From positions 607,501-671,500 of the forward strand of contig NZ_FXAM01000001.1 in assembly GCF_900155475.1 (NCBI RefSeq): 64,000 bases of DNA, given 5' to 3'. The notes below the pieces were generated by a model, which saw nothing but the letters and a program-made list of their open reading frames with translations, did no database searches and was not told where the DNA came from. The DNA comes from Methylomagnum ishizawai. GTDB taxonomy: Bacteria; Pseudomonadota; Gammaproteobacteria; Methylococcales; Methylococcaceae. Shown here in pieces: positions 35,081 through 44,355 of this stretch. Position 1 is the stretch's first letter, and each line of letters begins with the position of its first letter. Both the position numbers and the translations under genes were made by a program.

Positions 35081-36361
35081 CTATCCCCTGGCGATGGCGC
35101 GGTGGCCAATATCCTTGCGGTAATAGACCCCGTCCCAATGGATGCCGTCCAAACCCTCGTAAGCCTTGCGCTGGGCCTCCGCCACCGTGCCGCCCAGGGC
35201 GCACACGCATAGCACCCGCCCGCCCGCCGTCACCACCTGCCCACTCTGCAACCGGGTACCGGCGTGGAACACCTTGGTTTCGGTCCCGCCCGCCGGTGGC
35301 AACCCTTGGACGACCTCGCCCTTGGCATAATCGCCGGGATAACCGTCCGCCGCCAGCACCACGCCCAAGGCCGGGCGCGGGTCCCACACGCATTCGACCT
35401 TGTCCAAACACCCATCGAGCGCCGCGAGGCACAGGCTGGGCAAATCGCTCTTGAGGCGCAGCATGATGGGCTGGGTTTCGGGGTCGCCAAAGCGGCAATT
35501 GAATTCCAGCACCTTGGGCGCACCATCCGGGCCGATCATCAATCCGGCGTAGAGGAAGCCGGTATAGGGCAGGCCATCGGTGGCCATGCCGAGCAAGGTC
35601 GGCATGATCACCTCGTCCATCACCCGGCGGTGGATGGCCGGCGTCACCACCGGCGCGGGCGAATACGCCCCCATGCCGCCGGTATTGGGACCGAGGTCGC
35701 CATCGTCGCGGGCCTTGTGGTCTTGGGACGAAGCCATCGGCAGGGCGTGGATGCCATCGGCGATCACGATGAAGCTGGCTTCTTCCCCCGGCAGGAATTC
35801 CTCGATCACCACCCGCCGCCCGGCCGCGCCGAAGGCATCGCCCGCCAGCATATCGCGCACCGCCGCCTCGGCCTCGGCCTCGGTCTGGGCCACGACCACG
35901 CCTTTGCCCGCCGCGAGGCCGTCGGCCTTGACCACGATGGGCGCGCCCTGCTGGCGGAGATAGGCCAGGGCCGGTTCGACCTCGGTGAAGGTGGCGTAGG
36001 CGGCGGTGGGAATCCGGTGGCGGGCCAGGAAATCCTTGCAGAAAGCCTTGGAACCTTCGAGTTGGGCGGCGGCGCGGGTCGGGCCGAAGCATTTGAGCCC
36101 TTGGGCCTGGAACGCATCGACGATGCCCAACACCAAGGGCACTTCCGGCCCGACGATGGCCAGATCGATGCCCTTGGCCTTGGCGAAATTCACAAGCCCC
36201 GGAATGTCGTCGGCGGCGATGGGCACGTTTTCCAGACCGGGCTCCAGCGCCGTGCCGGCGTTGCCGGGGGCGACATAGACTTTTTCGGCCCGCGGGGAGG
36301 CGGCGGCTTTCCAAGCCAGGGCGTGTTCGCGGCCACCGCCGCCGACGATGAGGATTTTCAT
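35081..36361 (-). CDS. purD: Phosphoribosylamine--glycine ligase
   Basis: PurD is the ATP-grasp enzyme making GAR in purine synthesis. The 426-residue product starts MKILIVGGGGREHALAWK. It has IVGPEVPLVLGI, the ATP-grasp PIVVKADGLAAGKGVVVA, RVVIEEFLPGEEASF and the metal-binding LEFNCRFGDPETQPI. The start is set by the N-terminal phosphate loop. It converges with the lipoprotein gene and lies downstream of pgl, separated by a REP-like palindrome. Confidence 0.97.
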   Translation of the reverse strand: MKILIVGGGGREHALAWKAAASPRAEKVYVAPGNAGTALEPGLENVPIAADDIPGLVNFAKAKGIDLAIVGPEVPLVLGIVDAFQAQGLKCFGPTRAAAQLEGSKAFCKDFLARHRIPTAAYATFTEVEPALAYLRQQGAPIVVKADGLAAGKGVVVAQTEAEAEAAVRDMLAGDAFGAAGRRVVIEEFLPGEEASFIVIADGIHALPMASSQDHKARDDGDLGPNTGGMGAYSPAPVVTPAIHRRVMDEVIMPTLLGMATDGLPYTGFLYAGLMIGPDGAPKVLEFNCRFGDPETQPIMLRLKSDLPSLCLAALDGCLDKVECVWDPRPALGVVLAADGYPGDYAKGEVVQGLPPAGGTETKVFHAGTRLQSGQVVTAGGRVLCVCALGGTVAEAQRKAYEGLDGIHWDGVYYRKDIGHRAIARG

Positions 36362-36398
36362 GGGGTTACTCGAAGCAATGATCGATGGGGTTGAACGG

Positions 36399-36486
36399 CG
36401 TAGGCTGGATGCGGCGCGGCGGAATCCGGGACATTGGGCGCTCCGCCCAACCCCCCGGATTCCGCGCACGCTCCATCCAGGCTACG
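36399..36486. repeat. REP-like imperfect palindrome
   Basis: Two arms of about 40 bp (36399-36438 and 36442-36486) are near-perfect reverse complements. Both carry CGTAG(G/C)CTGGATG and GCGGAATCCGGG, with a GGGCG-CTC-CGCCC tip. Its place in the gap between two same-strand genes and its sequence style are those of dispersed REP/BIME-type palindromes. It may act as a terminator or mRNA-stabilising hairpin between pgl and purD. Confidence 0.75.
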
Positions 36487-36489
36487 GGA

Positions 36490-37215
36490 TTAGATCAAGG
36501 CGCTCCCGGCCTCTGGGTCCACCAGCCAAGCCGTGCCCGCGGCCTTGATCCGCGCGGCGGGCAGGGAATCCGCCGTCGGGGCGGGATCGGCGAACACCGC
36601 CCGCAAGGTTTCGGCCTTGTCCGCGCCCGTGACCAGGAACAGGATGCGCTCGGCTTGGTTGATGGCGTCCAGGGTCAAGGTCAGGCGGGTGGGCGGCGGC
36701 TTGGGGGAACCATGGACGGCGGCGACACTGCCGGGATAATCCGGGAAACCCGGAAACAGCGAGGCCGTGTGCCCATCCGGTCCCATCCCGAGCAGGATCA
36801 GGTCGAAGCGGGGCAAAGGCGCGGCGAAGAACTCCGCCAGGGTTGCCGCGTATTCGGCGGCGGCTTGTTCCGGGGCCAAGCCCACGGTGGGCATGGGGAA
36901 GAGATTGGCGGGCGGGAGCGGGACGTGGTCGAACAAGGTTTCCCGCGCCAGCAGCATGGTGCTGTCGGGATCGTCGTGCGGCACGAAACGCTCGTCGGCG
37001 AAGAACATGAACACCTTCGACCACTCCACCGCGTAGAGATAAGGCGGCTGGGCCAGCAGCCGGTACAGTCGCTTGGGCGTGCTGCCCCCGGACAAGGCCA
37101 CGGCGCAGCGGCCCCGCTCGGCGATGGACTTCTGGGCGGCGTCCAGGAACCTGACGGCGGCTTCCCGCGCCAGGTCGTCGGCATCGCCCGCGATGAACAA
37201 TTCACGTTCCGACAT
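36490..37215 (-). CDS. pgl: 6-phosphogluconolactonase
   Basis: Pgl hydrolyses 6-phosphogluconolactone in the oxidative pentose phosphate/Entner-Doudoroff route. The 241-residue product is of the glucosamine-6-phosphate isomerase-like (DevB) family. It has AVALSGGSTPKRLYRLL, FFADERFVPHDDPDSTM and LILLGMGPDGHTASLFPG. It shares one base with pgi (TGATG), so the two are coupled. In RuMP methanotrophs this step feeds dissimilatory hexose phosphate oxidation. Confidence 0.95.
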   Translation of the reverse strand: MSERELFIAGDADDLAREAAVRFLDAAQKSIAERGRCAVALSGGSTPKRLYRLLAQPPYLYAVEWSKVFMFFADERFVPHDDPDSTMLLARETLFDHVPLPPANLFPMPTVGLAPEQAAAEYAATLAEFFAAPLPRFDLILLGMGPDGHTASLFPGFPDYPGSVAAVHGSPKPPPTRLTLTLDAINQAERILFLVTGADKAETLRAVFADPAPTADSLPAARIKAAGTAWLVDPEAGSALI

Positions 37216-38855
37216 CAGCGCAACCTCTTGTAATGTTCCAACAGCCCGGTGGTGGAGCTATCGTGGATGATGGCTTCCTGTTCCCCGGCCAGTTCGGCCA
37301 GGATGGTCTTGGCCAGTTGTTTGCCCAATTCCACGCCCATCTGGTCGAAGGAATTGATATTCCAAATCGCGCCCTGCACGAAAATCTTATGTTCGTACAA
37401 GGCGATCAAGGAACCCAGGGTCTCCGGCGTCAGCTTCTTATAAAGGAAGGAGTTGGAAGGCCGGTTGCCGGTGAAGGTCTTGGCGGCGGCCAGTTCCTCC
37501 AAACGTTCGCCGGTCACGCCCTCGGCCATCAACTCGGCCTTGGCCTCCTCGTAGGTCTTGCCGCGCATCAGGGCTTCGGGCTGGGCCAGGAAGTTGGAAA
37601 TCAGGATTTCATGGTGCCGGCCCAGGCCGTGATGGCTTTTCGCCGCCGCCAGGAAATCGCAGGGAATCAACTCGCTGCCCTGGTGCATCAATTGATAAAA
37701 AGCGTGCTGGCCGTTGGTGCCGGGCTGGCCGAAGATGATGGGGCCGGTGGTGTAGTCCACCCGGCGGCCTTCGAGGTCCACGGTCTTGCCGTTGCTCTCC
37801 ATATCGCCCTGCTGGAGATAACTGGGCAGGAATTCCAAATGCTGGTCGTAGGGCAGGATGGCGTAGGAATCGGTATGGAAAAAGTTGTCGTACCAAATCC
37901 CGATCAAGCCCATCAGCACCGGGATATTGCGCTCGAACGGCTCGTTGCGGAAATGCTCGTCCACCCGGAACGCCCCGGTCAGCATGGCCTCGAACCGGGT
38001 CATCCCAATCGCCAGCGCGATGGACAGGCCCACCGCCGACCACAAGGAATAACGCCCGCCCACCCAATCCCAGAACTCGAACATGTTCTTGGTATCGATG
38101 CCGAACTCGGCGACCTTCTTGGCGTTGGTGGAAATAGCGATGAAATGCCGGGCCACGGCGGCGGGGTCCTTGGCATGGCTCAGCAGCCAATCCCGCGCCG
38201 ATTGGGCGTTGGTCATGGTCTCCTGGGTGGTGAAGGTCTTGGAGACGATGGAAAACAAGGTGGTTTCGGGGTCCAGCCCTTGCAAGACCTGCATCAGGTC
38301 GGCCTCGTCCACATTGGACACGAAATGGACCCGGAGCGCGGGTGTGGTATAGGGCGTCAGCGCCTGCACCACCATCCGGGGGCCGAGATCGGAACCGCCG
38401 ATGCCGATATTGACCACATCGGTCATGGGCTTGCCGGTGCAGCCGCGCCATTGGCAGGAGCGCACCTGCTCCACGAAAGCCCGCATCTTGGCCAGCACCC
38501 GGTTGACCTCGGGCATCACATCCTCGCCGTCGAGCAGGATGGGCCGGTTGGCGCGGTTGCGCAGGGCCACATGCAGCACGGCGCGGCTCTCGGTGACATT
38601 GATCCTATCGCCGCGGAACATGGCGGCGATCTTGTCGGCCAGTTGGGTCTGGCGGGCGAGATCGAGCAACAACCCCAGGGTTTCCCCGGTAATGCGGTTT
38701 TTGGAGTAATCGAACAGGAAATCGCCGAAACACAGCGAGAATTTCTCGAAACGCTGGGGGTCCTGGGCGAACAAATCGCGCATATGGACATCGGCGACGT
38801 CCCGCTGGTGCTGGACCAGCGCTTGCCAAGCAGGGAGTTGGTTGGGTCGAGTCAT
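37215..38855 (-). CDS. pgi: Glucose-6-phosphate isomerase
   Basis: Pgi interconverts fructose 6-phosphate (the product of hexuloisomerase in the RuMP cycle) and glucose 6-phosphate. The 546-residue product has the family's [27 protein letters not shown], the [17 protein letters not shown] signature and the late [14 protein letters not shown] and [19 protein letters not shown], quoted in part. It precedes pgl with a 1-bp overlap. Confidence 0.97.
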   Translation of the reverse strand: MTRPNQLPAWQALVQHQRDVADVHMRDLFAQDPQRFEKFSLCFGDFLFDYSKNRITGETLGLLLDLARQTQLADKIAAMFRGDRINVTESRAVLHVALRNRANRPILLDGEDVMPEVNRVLAKMRAFVEQVRSCQWRGCTGKPMTDVVNIGIGGSDLGPRMVVQALTPYTTPALRVHFVSNVDEADLMQVLQGLDPETTLFSIVSKTFTTQETMTNAQSARDWLLSHAKDPAAVARHFIAISTNAKKVAEFGIDTKNMFEFWDWVGGRYSLWSAVGLSIALAIGMTRFEAMLTGAFRVDEHFRNEPFERNIPVLMGLIGIWYDNFFHTDSYAILPYDQHLEFLPSYLQQGDMESNGKTVDLEGRRVDYTTGPIIFGQPGTNGQHAFYQLMHQGSELIPCDFLAAAKSHHGLGRHHEILISNFLAQPEALMRGKTYEEAKAELMAEGVTGERLEELAAAKTFTGNRPSNSFLYKKLTPETLGSLIALYEHKIFVQGAIWNINSFDQMGVELGKQLAKTILAELAGEQEAIIHDSSTTGLLEHYKRLR

Positions 38856-38958
38856 CTAGGGTGTCCCGCGGGTGGTTTTTCAAGGATGCTACTACAGGGC
38901 GCTTGGGGAATAAACCGGGGGCAAAACGGAATAAGGCCGGGGAAAAACGGGGCGGGCA

Positions 38959-38984
38959 TAAAAAAGGGGCCGTCGCGGCCCCTT
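38959..38984 (-). terminator. Terminator of the bacteriohemerythrin gene
   Basis: An 8-bp stem AAGGGGCC/GGCCCCTT (38977-38984 with 38964-38971, loop of 5) is followed on the minus strand by T residues (38965-38960). It lies 24 bp after the hemerythrin stop. Confidence 0.88.
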
Positions 38985-39007
38985 TGCGGTCGTGGCGTGG
39001 CGGGGAT

Positions 39008-39415
39008 TTAGCCGACGCCTTTCTCGTTGAGATAGGGTCCGTAGTGCTTATCGTGGTTGGGGATATGGTTGTAGAGCCAGTCCTTGACGAAGACGCAGGT
39101 ATCGCCGGTGATGTCGATTGCGCCGACGTGGAATTTCTTCTGCACGTCGAGGCAGGTATTGACCAGCTCGGCATGGAGCTTCTTGTGGGCGTCGGCGCCC
39201 GGATAGCCGTGGGCGTCGAACAGGTCTTCCTCGGTCTTGAAGTGGCCGGCCACGTAGGCGATCAACCCGTCCAACTGCTTGCCGATTTCGGCGCGGTCGC
39301 CACTGTCCACGGTGTCGTTGAGGGTGTTGACCATATCGAAGATCACCTTGTGTTCTTCGTCGGCGGCGGTGATGTGGGTGCCGAAAGCTTCCGCGGTCCA
39401 GTTCAAAAGTGCCAT
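39008..39415 (-). CDS. Bacteriohemerythrin
   Basis: The 135-residue single-domain protein binds O2 at a non-haem diiron centre. All seven ligands of the family are visible: His22, His58, Glu62, His77, His81, His117 and Asp122. There is no signal peptide. In Methylococcus capsulatus a homologue has been proposed to carry O2 to particulate methane monooxygenase. AAGGAGG lies 6 bp before the chosen ATG, one of the strongest ribosome sites here, which suggests high expression. It is a single-gene unit with its own terminator. Confidence 0.95.
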   Translation of the reverse strand: MALLNWTAEAFGTHITAADEEHKVIFDMVNTLNDTVDSGDRAEIGKQLDGLIAYVAGHFKTEEDLFDAHGYPGADAHKKLHAELVNTCLDVQKKFHVGAIDITGDTCVFVKDWLYNHIPNHDKHYGPYLNEKGVG

Positions 39416-40252
39416 GGGGTTTCCTCCTTCGGTCGTTGCCGGTTTGGGTCTTTTTGTTGACGGTTTGTTGCCCGGTGAGGGCCGCGCCACTCTATACCGG
39501 CGGCGGCGGGGGGCGTTTGAGGAAAATCAAGGTTTTGGGGGATTGGTTTGGGAGGCTGGACACGGGGCAATCATGCCGCCGTGGAGATGATGGGCGACGA
39601 GGGCTTGGGCGAAGAGGAAGTTAATCCGGCCATATCCTGGGCCATTCACCATGAGGCGACGATGCCCATCGACCGGGGAAAACCCGCCCGGCACCGGCCG
39701 GGGGTCGATGGGCCTGTCCTCCATACCGCCGACGCTCACGGCCCTGTCGGCGCTTGCGCGGGATCGCCAGCGAAAAACCCAATTAGCTGCTCCAGCCGAC
39801 CCATCAATACCCCAGAAAAACCTATTACAGCGGTTTCAGTCCAAGCAAATCAAACGGTCAAGCGCAAACCATCGTTTTCTGATTGAAATTTTTGCGATCC
39901 GGCTTGTTTTTTAACTCGCCGATATAGAAACCGCCGCGCTACCCATCAATACACCCCCCACCCAGCTTAACAATAAACCGACTCAACCGAGATGTACCAT
40001 TAATCGCGGCATTCTCAATCACAAAAACCCACCAAAATGCCTTGTTGAAAACGCCTCCCTTTTAGTGTATTAAATAGCGCGGTCGCCGGTATTAAACTTA
40101 AACCCACCGCAAGGCGGGAATGGAAGCCATGGTTCTTGAGTCAAGGCCACCCAGACCATCCAAAGCGATTGCAGCGAGCTTCGCTCCGGCAGTCCGGGTT
40201 CATATTAATCAACCTCTGCCGCCATAATTAACTCATGGATGAGGATAATGAC
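39416..40252. other. Long intergenic stretch, AT-rich in its second half
   Basis: About 840 bp without a gene that I can support. Up to about 39780 it is GC-rich; from there to 40250 it is clearly AT-richer than the neighbourhood. Short open frames on both strands lack ribosome sites and protein-like composition. A small hairpin GCGAGCTTCGC lies near 40176. The composition shift marks the edge of a probable acquired segment. Confidence 0.55.
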
Positions 40253-41431
40253 ATGATCACGCAATATATCCACAAAATATCCCTCCAAGCTTTGGTGATG
40301 TACGCCTCCGCCTTGGCATTCCCCCTTCCCACGCACGCGGCCACCAACACCCCCTTGGACTGCAAAGGGGTTATTGCCGTGAAAGGCGGCTATAAGCTCA
40401 CCCATGACACCACCTGCACGACCATACTGAACGAGAACCACAAATTCCTCGACCTTAACGGATTCAAGCTCACGACAGCAAGGTTGAGCCCACAAGGCAA
40501 TGGTGTCACCATCCGCAATGGAAACCTTGTGATGGACCAAGCGTGGTGGATAGGCGACGCGGGGCGTCTAATCAACCTCCATATCTCTACCCGCTCCACG
40601 AGTCCCGGTTTCTTCATTGAAACCGCTTCCAATTTTACCGTGGACAAATGCAACTTCACCAATATTCCTGGGGTGGCCCTGAGCTTCTATTTCGGGTACG
40701 GCGGGATGGTGCGGAATTCATCGTTCACTGGTAATACAAAGGGCATCAGTATCCAAAGGAATTGGTCAACGGACAATCCGACCTTAGGTGTGAACATCCA
40801 TAATAATAAATTTATAGGCAATATCACAGGAATCAACCTCTGGAATGAAAACTTTGGCGGGGTCAATGGCAACAAAATTACTTCCAACCAATTCCTGAAT
40901 AACGGATCGGGAATCTGGATGGAGGCAAGGCCGGGGATGGGAGCGCAATTCCCCGGAATGCAGGGCAACCAATTCGTGAACAACCAGTTCCTCCACAATA
41001 GCCATGTGGGGATATATATCAAAACCGCATGCTGGCAATCCTCGCCTACGGAATGCGGCGGCAAGGATACCTTGGTGGCCGGGAATTATTTCATCCACAA
41101 CGGCTACACGGTTGCGGCGGACTTCCCCGATATCGATGACGGCATGAAAGCCCTGGGGAGGTGGATGGAGAACGGCGCTAGCTCTCCATCCGCCCTCGTC
41201 GGCGTGAAGGTCTCCAACAACAGGGCCAACCTGAACGCCGATCTTGGCTTGGACGTGGACGGGGTCACGGACGGCGGCGGCAATAAAGCCAACCTCAACC
41301 GAGACCCCATGCAATGCCTGGGCGTGTATTGCGCTTCCACATTAGGCGCGACCCCCCGTCGCAGCGAGAAAGACCGGAGCGAAACCGTGATACCACTTGA
41401 TGAAACCCAGTTCCGTCACGCACCTGATTGA
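40253..41431 (+). CDS. Secreted right-handed beta-helix protein
   Basis: The 392-residue product has a signal peptide (MITQYIHKISLQALVMY..., cleavage near THAA). It is then built of short Asn- and Gly-rich turns (NSSFTGNTKGISI, NNKFIGNITGINL, SNQFLNNGSGIWM, NNQFLHNSHVGIYI), the pattern of parallel beta-helix (NosD/PbH1) proteins. Four cysteines lie in pairs (DC...TTC; AC...EC). The ATG at 40253 is chosen because GAGGATA is 8 bp upstream; an in-frame ATG at 40235 has no ribosome site. Polysaccharide binding or cleavage is likely for the fold, but no catalytic motif is clear. Lower GC than its neighbours. Confidence 0.8.
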   Translation: MITQYIHKISLQALVMYASALAFPLPTHAATNTPLDCKGVIAVKGGYKLTHDTTCTTILNENHKFLDLNGFKLTTARLSPQGNGVTIRNGNLVMDQAWWIGDAGRLINLHISTRSTSPGFFIETASNFTVDKCNFTNIPGVALSFYFGYGGMVRNSSFTGNTKGISIQRNWSTDNPTLGVNIHNNKFIGNITGINLWNENFGGVNGNKITSNQFLNNGSGIWMEARPGMGAQFPGMQGNQFVNNQFLHNSHVGIYIKTACWQSSPTECGGKDTLVAGNYFIHNGYTVAADFPDIDDGMKALGRWMENGASSPSALVGVKVSNNRANLNADLGLDVDGVTDGGGNKANLNRDPMQCLGVYCASTLGATPRRSEKDRSETVIPLDETQFRHAPD

Positions 41432-41866
41432 GATTCGCCCCCGGACCCTGGATACGAGTCGCTCCCTGGCGAGCCCCGAAACCAGAATAGGACTGGGGCA
41501 TCGCCAGGGACCAATGAACAGGTCCTCCTTCCGCGTAGATTCCTGTCCGCATGACGCACCATGCGCGGCTGGTTGATGCCCAAGAACGGTCGATATCGAA
41601 ACTTTTCCCCATGAGCAGCGAATCAAAACCCTGGGCCCGCCGCACACCGTTTCCCGCCATTTGGCTCAAGGCCAAGGACCATTTCGCCCGCATGAAAAAG
41701 AGTCATACCGATTCGACGGAATACCACATATTCAGCGAACGACCAAACGTCAACTGCTCCTTCGGCCAAGCCGTATTGCCGCAATTCCCGCCCGCTCTCA
41801 GCACCATCATCAATTTTCGCAACCTCAATAGACCTTACACATTGACGGGAATCTTGACAAAACCAA
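41432..41866. other. Intergenic stretch holding a copy of the argH start
   Basis: This 435-bp stretch has no gene that I can support. It includes 41607-41637, a 31-bp exact copy of the argH start region (ribosome side plus first nine codons). The reading frame that begins there ([11 protein letters not shown]) departs from ArgH straight after and ends by 41880, so it looks like a broken fragment. Confidence 0.6.
41607..41637 (+). repeat. Direct repeat of the argH 5' end, copy 1
   Basis: These 31 bases are identical to 45712-45742, which cover the last four leader bases and the first nine codons of argH. After one mismatch GCCGC also matches. The two copies are 4.1 kb apart in the same orientation and flank the porin, xpt, guaD and ABM genes. 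Confidence 0.9.
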
Positions 41867-43375
41867 TCAAAATAATGTGACGATCTGAAAGATCATGGAA
41901 GTAGCCGCAGGATACTGGCCACCATCATTCGTGGGCTTGCCTGGGTTTGGGACATAAGTGAATGTAGGCTGAAAGAAAATATCCCCTACCACATGGGCCT
42001 GATAGTACATTTGCGTAAGAATTTCGGTCTCGCCACCCCTGGGAGGATTATTAAGCCACGATACCCCGAGACCAAGCCCCATGGAGTCCTTTGGACGGCT
42101 AGGCAATAGGTTGATGCCCGTCACGCCAAAACCTACATACTGGTTCGCGAGCATGGTCTTAGAATTATTGATACCGTATTGGACATAGCCCAGCAATACG
42201 CCGGTGGTGCCTTCCTCGACATTCAGGTTAAGCAACCGGTTCGTGGCGGTCGCAAACACGCCTTGGGCTCCGCTCTCGCGATGAGGGGACGCCCCCATCC
42301 AACCACTTTGCCCCCAACCGCCGACCGCCGCCTTGCCTGGATAGCGGCCGTCCCAAGAAATTCCCGCCTCGCCGATATTGAAATAATAACTATCGAAAGT
42401 CGGCCAAGCATGGGTGCCGGTTTGCCGACCCCGAGCCAAACTGCCATCATAAATGCCGTAGGATAAATAGCCATGGGCGGATGGCGTCGCCGTAACAGTC
42501 ATACCCCAAGCCGAATTATAATAACCCGGCAGCACGCCAAGTACCGACGGATTGACAAAAATCGGCGTGAAAAGCAAGCCACTAACCGCCGCGACAAAGG
42601 GTTTCTCATCGGGGATGGGCAGCCTCCGGCTGACATTATTGAAATCGAAAGTCGGCACGCTTTTTCCGACCCGGACTATCAAGTGTTCGTCGAACAACGT
42701 TTGCCGCCACCACATTTCATAGAGTTCGCTGCGGTTCAAAGGGGCCACTCCGGTCAGTCCATTGTAGCCAGTCAGCACGCCCGCCCTGCCATTGCTAGGC
42801 TGGCCGTCAAACTGTAGAAACGTCGCCGAAAATGTTCCGCCATGAATTCCAGCCAGGGTTTTCATATCCAGTAGCAGGTCAATAATCCCCAGGCTATTGA
42901 AACTCGCACTCCCGGACAGGCGTCCCGACATTTGTATATCCGCATTCCCCACCCACAGCCCACCTAAGCGAACTCCAGAATCCTCCGCCAGACCGAGTTG
43001 CTGACCAAGCCAACCCGTGCCAGTAAGGATATTATCCGCGCCTGGATTGCCCGAAATACTTGTAGGGTCTTGATCTTCCAATGACTGGCGACGGTAGGTC
43101 AGTTTTGGCGCTTTGGTAGTTTCGCCCCCCGGACTACAAGGGCCACCCGTTTCCTGGACTTTGGGCTTATCTTTGGAAAGATATTCGATACAGGGGTTCC
43201 TCTCCTGGATCGGCGGGTCTTTTGGGGGAGGAGCCTCGGCTTGGGCAATCCGTATATTTGCCATCAACACCAACAGGGCTATACCTACCATACCTGGCCC
43301 GGAAAAATCATCGCCCGGAGGATTATAAAAACCCTGCATCATCGGATAAAAGCCTATTCTGGGCTTGTCGATCAT
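41867..43375 (-). CDS. OprB-like carbohydrate porin
   Basis: The long product has a hydrophobic signal segment (MVGIALLVLMANIRIAQA) only after 28 residues. The true start may therefore be the ATG at 43291 rather than 43375; neither has a strong ribosome site. After a Pro-rich, disulfide-type region (NPCIEYL, GGPCSPGG), the body is a beta-barrel rich in aromatic strands (FSATFLQFDGQ, ELYEMWWRQTLFDEHLIVRVGK, quoted in part). It ends in ATSMIFQIVTLF with a terminal Phe, as outer membrane barrels do. The WWRQ...VGK segment fits OprB porins. The 502-residue frame is given. Confidence 0.8.
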   Translation of the reverse strand: MIDKPRIGFYPMMQGFYNPPGDDFSGPGMVGIALLVLMANIRIAQAEAPPPKDPPIQERNPCIEYLSKDKPKVQETGGPCSPGGETTKAPKLTYRRQSLEDQDPTSISGNPGADNILTGTGWLGQQLGLAEDSGVRLGGLWVGNADIQMSGRLSGSASFNSLGIIDLLLDMKTLAGIHGGTFSATFLQFDGQPSNGRAGVLTGYNGLTGVAPLNRSELYEMWWRQTLFDEHLIVRVGKSVPTFDFNNVSRRLPIPDEKPFVAAVSGLLFTPIFVNPSVLGVLPGYYNSAWGMTVTATPSAHGYLSYGIYDGSLARGRQTGTHAWPTFDSYYFNIGEAGISWDGRYPGKAAVGGWGQSGWMGASPHRESGAQGVFATATNRLLNLNVEEGTTGVLLGYVQYGINNSKTMLANQYVGFGVTGINLLPSRPKDSMGLGLGVSWLNNPPRGGETEILTQMYYQAHVVGDIFFQPTFTYVPNPGKPTNDGGQYPAATSMIFQIVTLF

Positions 43376-43537
43376 CGCGCTCGCCCCATATTATTCTTGC
43401 CTTGGCGCGGCATATATAGATACAATCGCTGCTTAGAATAACCACGACTCAACCAACCCTGGATTAAAAGGGTTTAAATTTCGTGGAACGCTCCAAAATC
43501 CGATACCAATGCCCTATTGACCGGATCAAGAAACCCT

Positions 43538-44107
43538 ATGCAGCCCCTTAAGCTTCGCATATCCCAGAGTGCGCGAAATCTCGGCAACGGCATCCTCAGC
43601 GTCAGTGGATTCATCAATCATCAGGTTGATCCAGAACTCATGGACCTCTGTGGACGCGAACTCGCCCGCCGTTTTTCCAGGGCGGGCGCGACCAAGGTTC
43701 TAACCGCCGAAACCTCGGGCATCGCCCCCGCGTTGACCACCGCCCTCCATCTCCGGGTGCCTATGGTCTTCGCCCGCAAGACAAGGCCAGTCACATTGCC
43801 GACCCCGGTCTTCGAGATGGCCGCGCCTTCCCATACCCAGCAGAAAACAGAGCGCCTGATCGTATCGGCGGAGTATCTTTGCCCGGACGACCGGGTCTTG
43901 ATCGTGGACGATTTCCTCGCCTTCGGCCACACCATCTTGGCCCTTTCCAGCCTCGCCCATCTGTCGGGAGCCGCGGTGGTGGGCATCGGGGTGTTGATTG
44001 AAAAGTCATTCGAGGGAGGACGCTCGCTTTGCCGAGGACTGGGAGTTCCCATCGAAGCGCTGGCGATGGTCAACGGGATGCCGGACGGCGAAATCTTGCT
44101 TGAGTGA
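43538..44107 (+). CDS. xpt: Xanthine phosphoribosyltransferase
   Basis: Xpt makes XMP from xanthine and PRPP. The 189-residue product follows the Bacillus subtilis Xpt pattern: SGFINHQVDPELM, ETSGIAPALTTALHLRVPMVFARK, and the PRPP loop VLIVDDFLAFGHT, then GIGVLIEKSFEGGR. The start at 43538 (MQPLKLRI) is preferred over an upstream TTG at 43517. The nearby guanine deaminase makes xanthine, so the two form a guanine-to-XMP salvage route. Confidence 0.92.
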   Translation: MQPLKLRISQSARNLGNGILSVSGFINHQVDPELMDLCGRELARRFSRAGATKVLTAETSGIAPALTTALHLRVPMVFARKTRPVTLPTPVFEMAAPSHTQQKTERLIVSAEYLCPDDRVLIVDDFLAFGHTILALSSLAHLSGAAVVGIGVLIEKSFEGGRSLCRGLGVPIEALAMVNGMPDGEILLE

Positions 44108-44355
44108 ACGCACCCGCCGCCCATTGCAACACGCGCCCGGACCTTTGCCAAACAATCTTCGGACCCCGTTTGCCGGTCAAGCGCCCGGTTCTTGCGTCCC
44201 GCGAATAGCCCGTCCCTAAGCTGTACCTAATATATTGGACAATTGTTGTACCCACCCATCCCCCATGTTAGGCTGGAACGCCGCCAGCCCAGGCGAGACC
44301 AAGCCGGATACGGCAATTGAGACCACCGTTTCTGATGTTTCACCGGAGAGCGTCG

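Noticed and set aside
39548-39886. 112-codon frame in the gap after bacteriohemerythrin
   Set aside because: No start context, no hydrophobic or domain pattern, and it crosses the base composition change.
40202-40252. Use of the ATG at 40235 for the beta-helix protein
   Set aside because: No ribosome site before it; GAGGATA fits the ATG at 40253, which also gives a proper signal peptide.
41551-41880. 109-codon frame that includes the argH-like start
   Set aside because: Only the first nine codons match ArgH; the rest is not protein-like. Treated as a duplicated fragment, not a gene.
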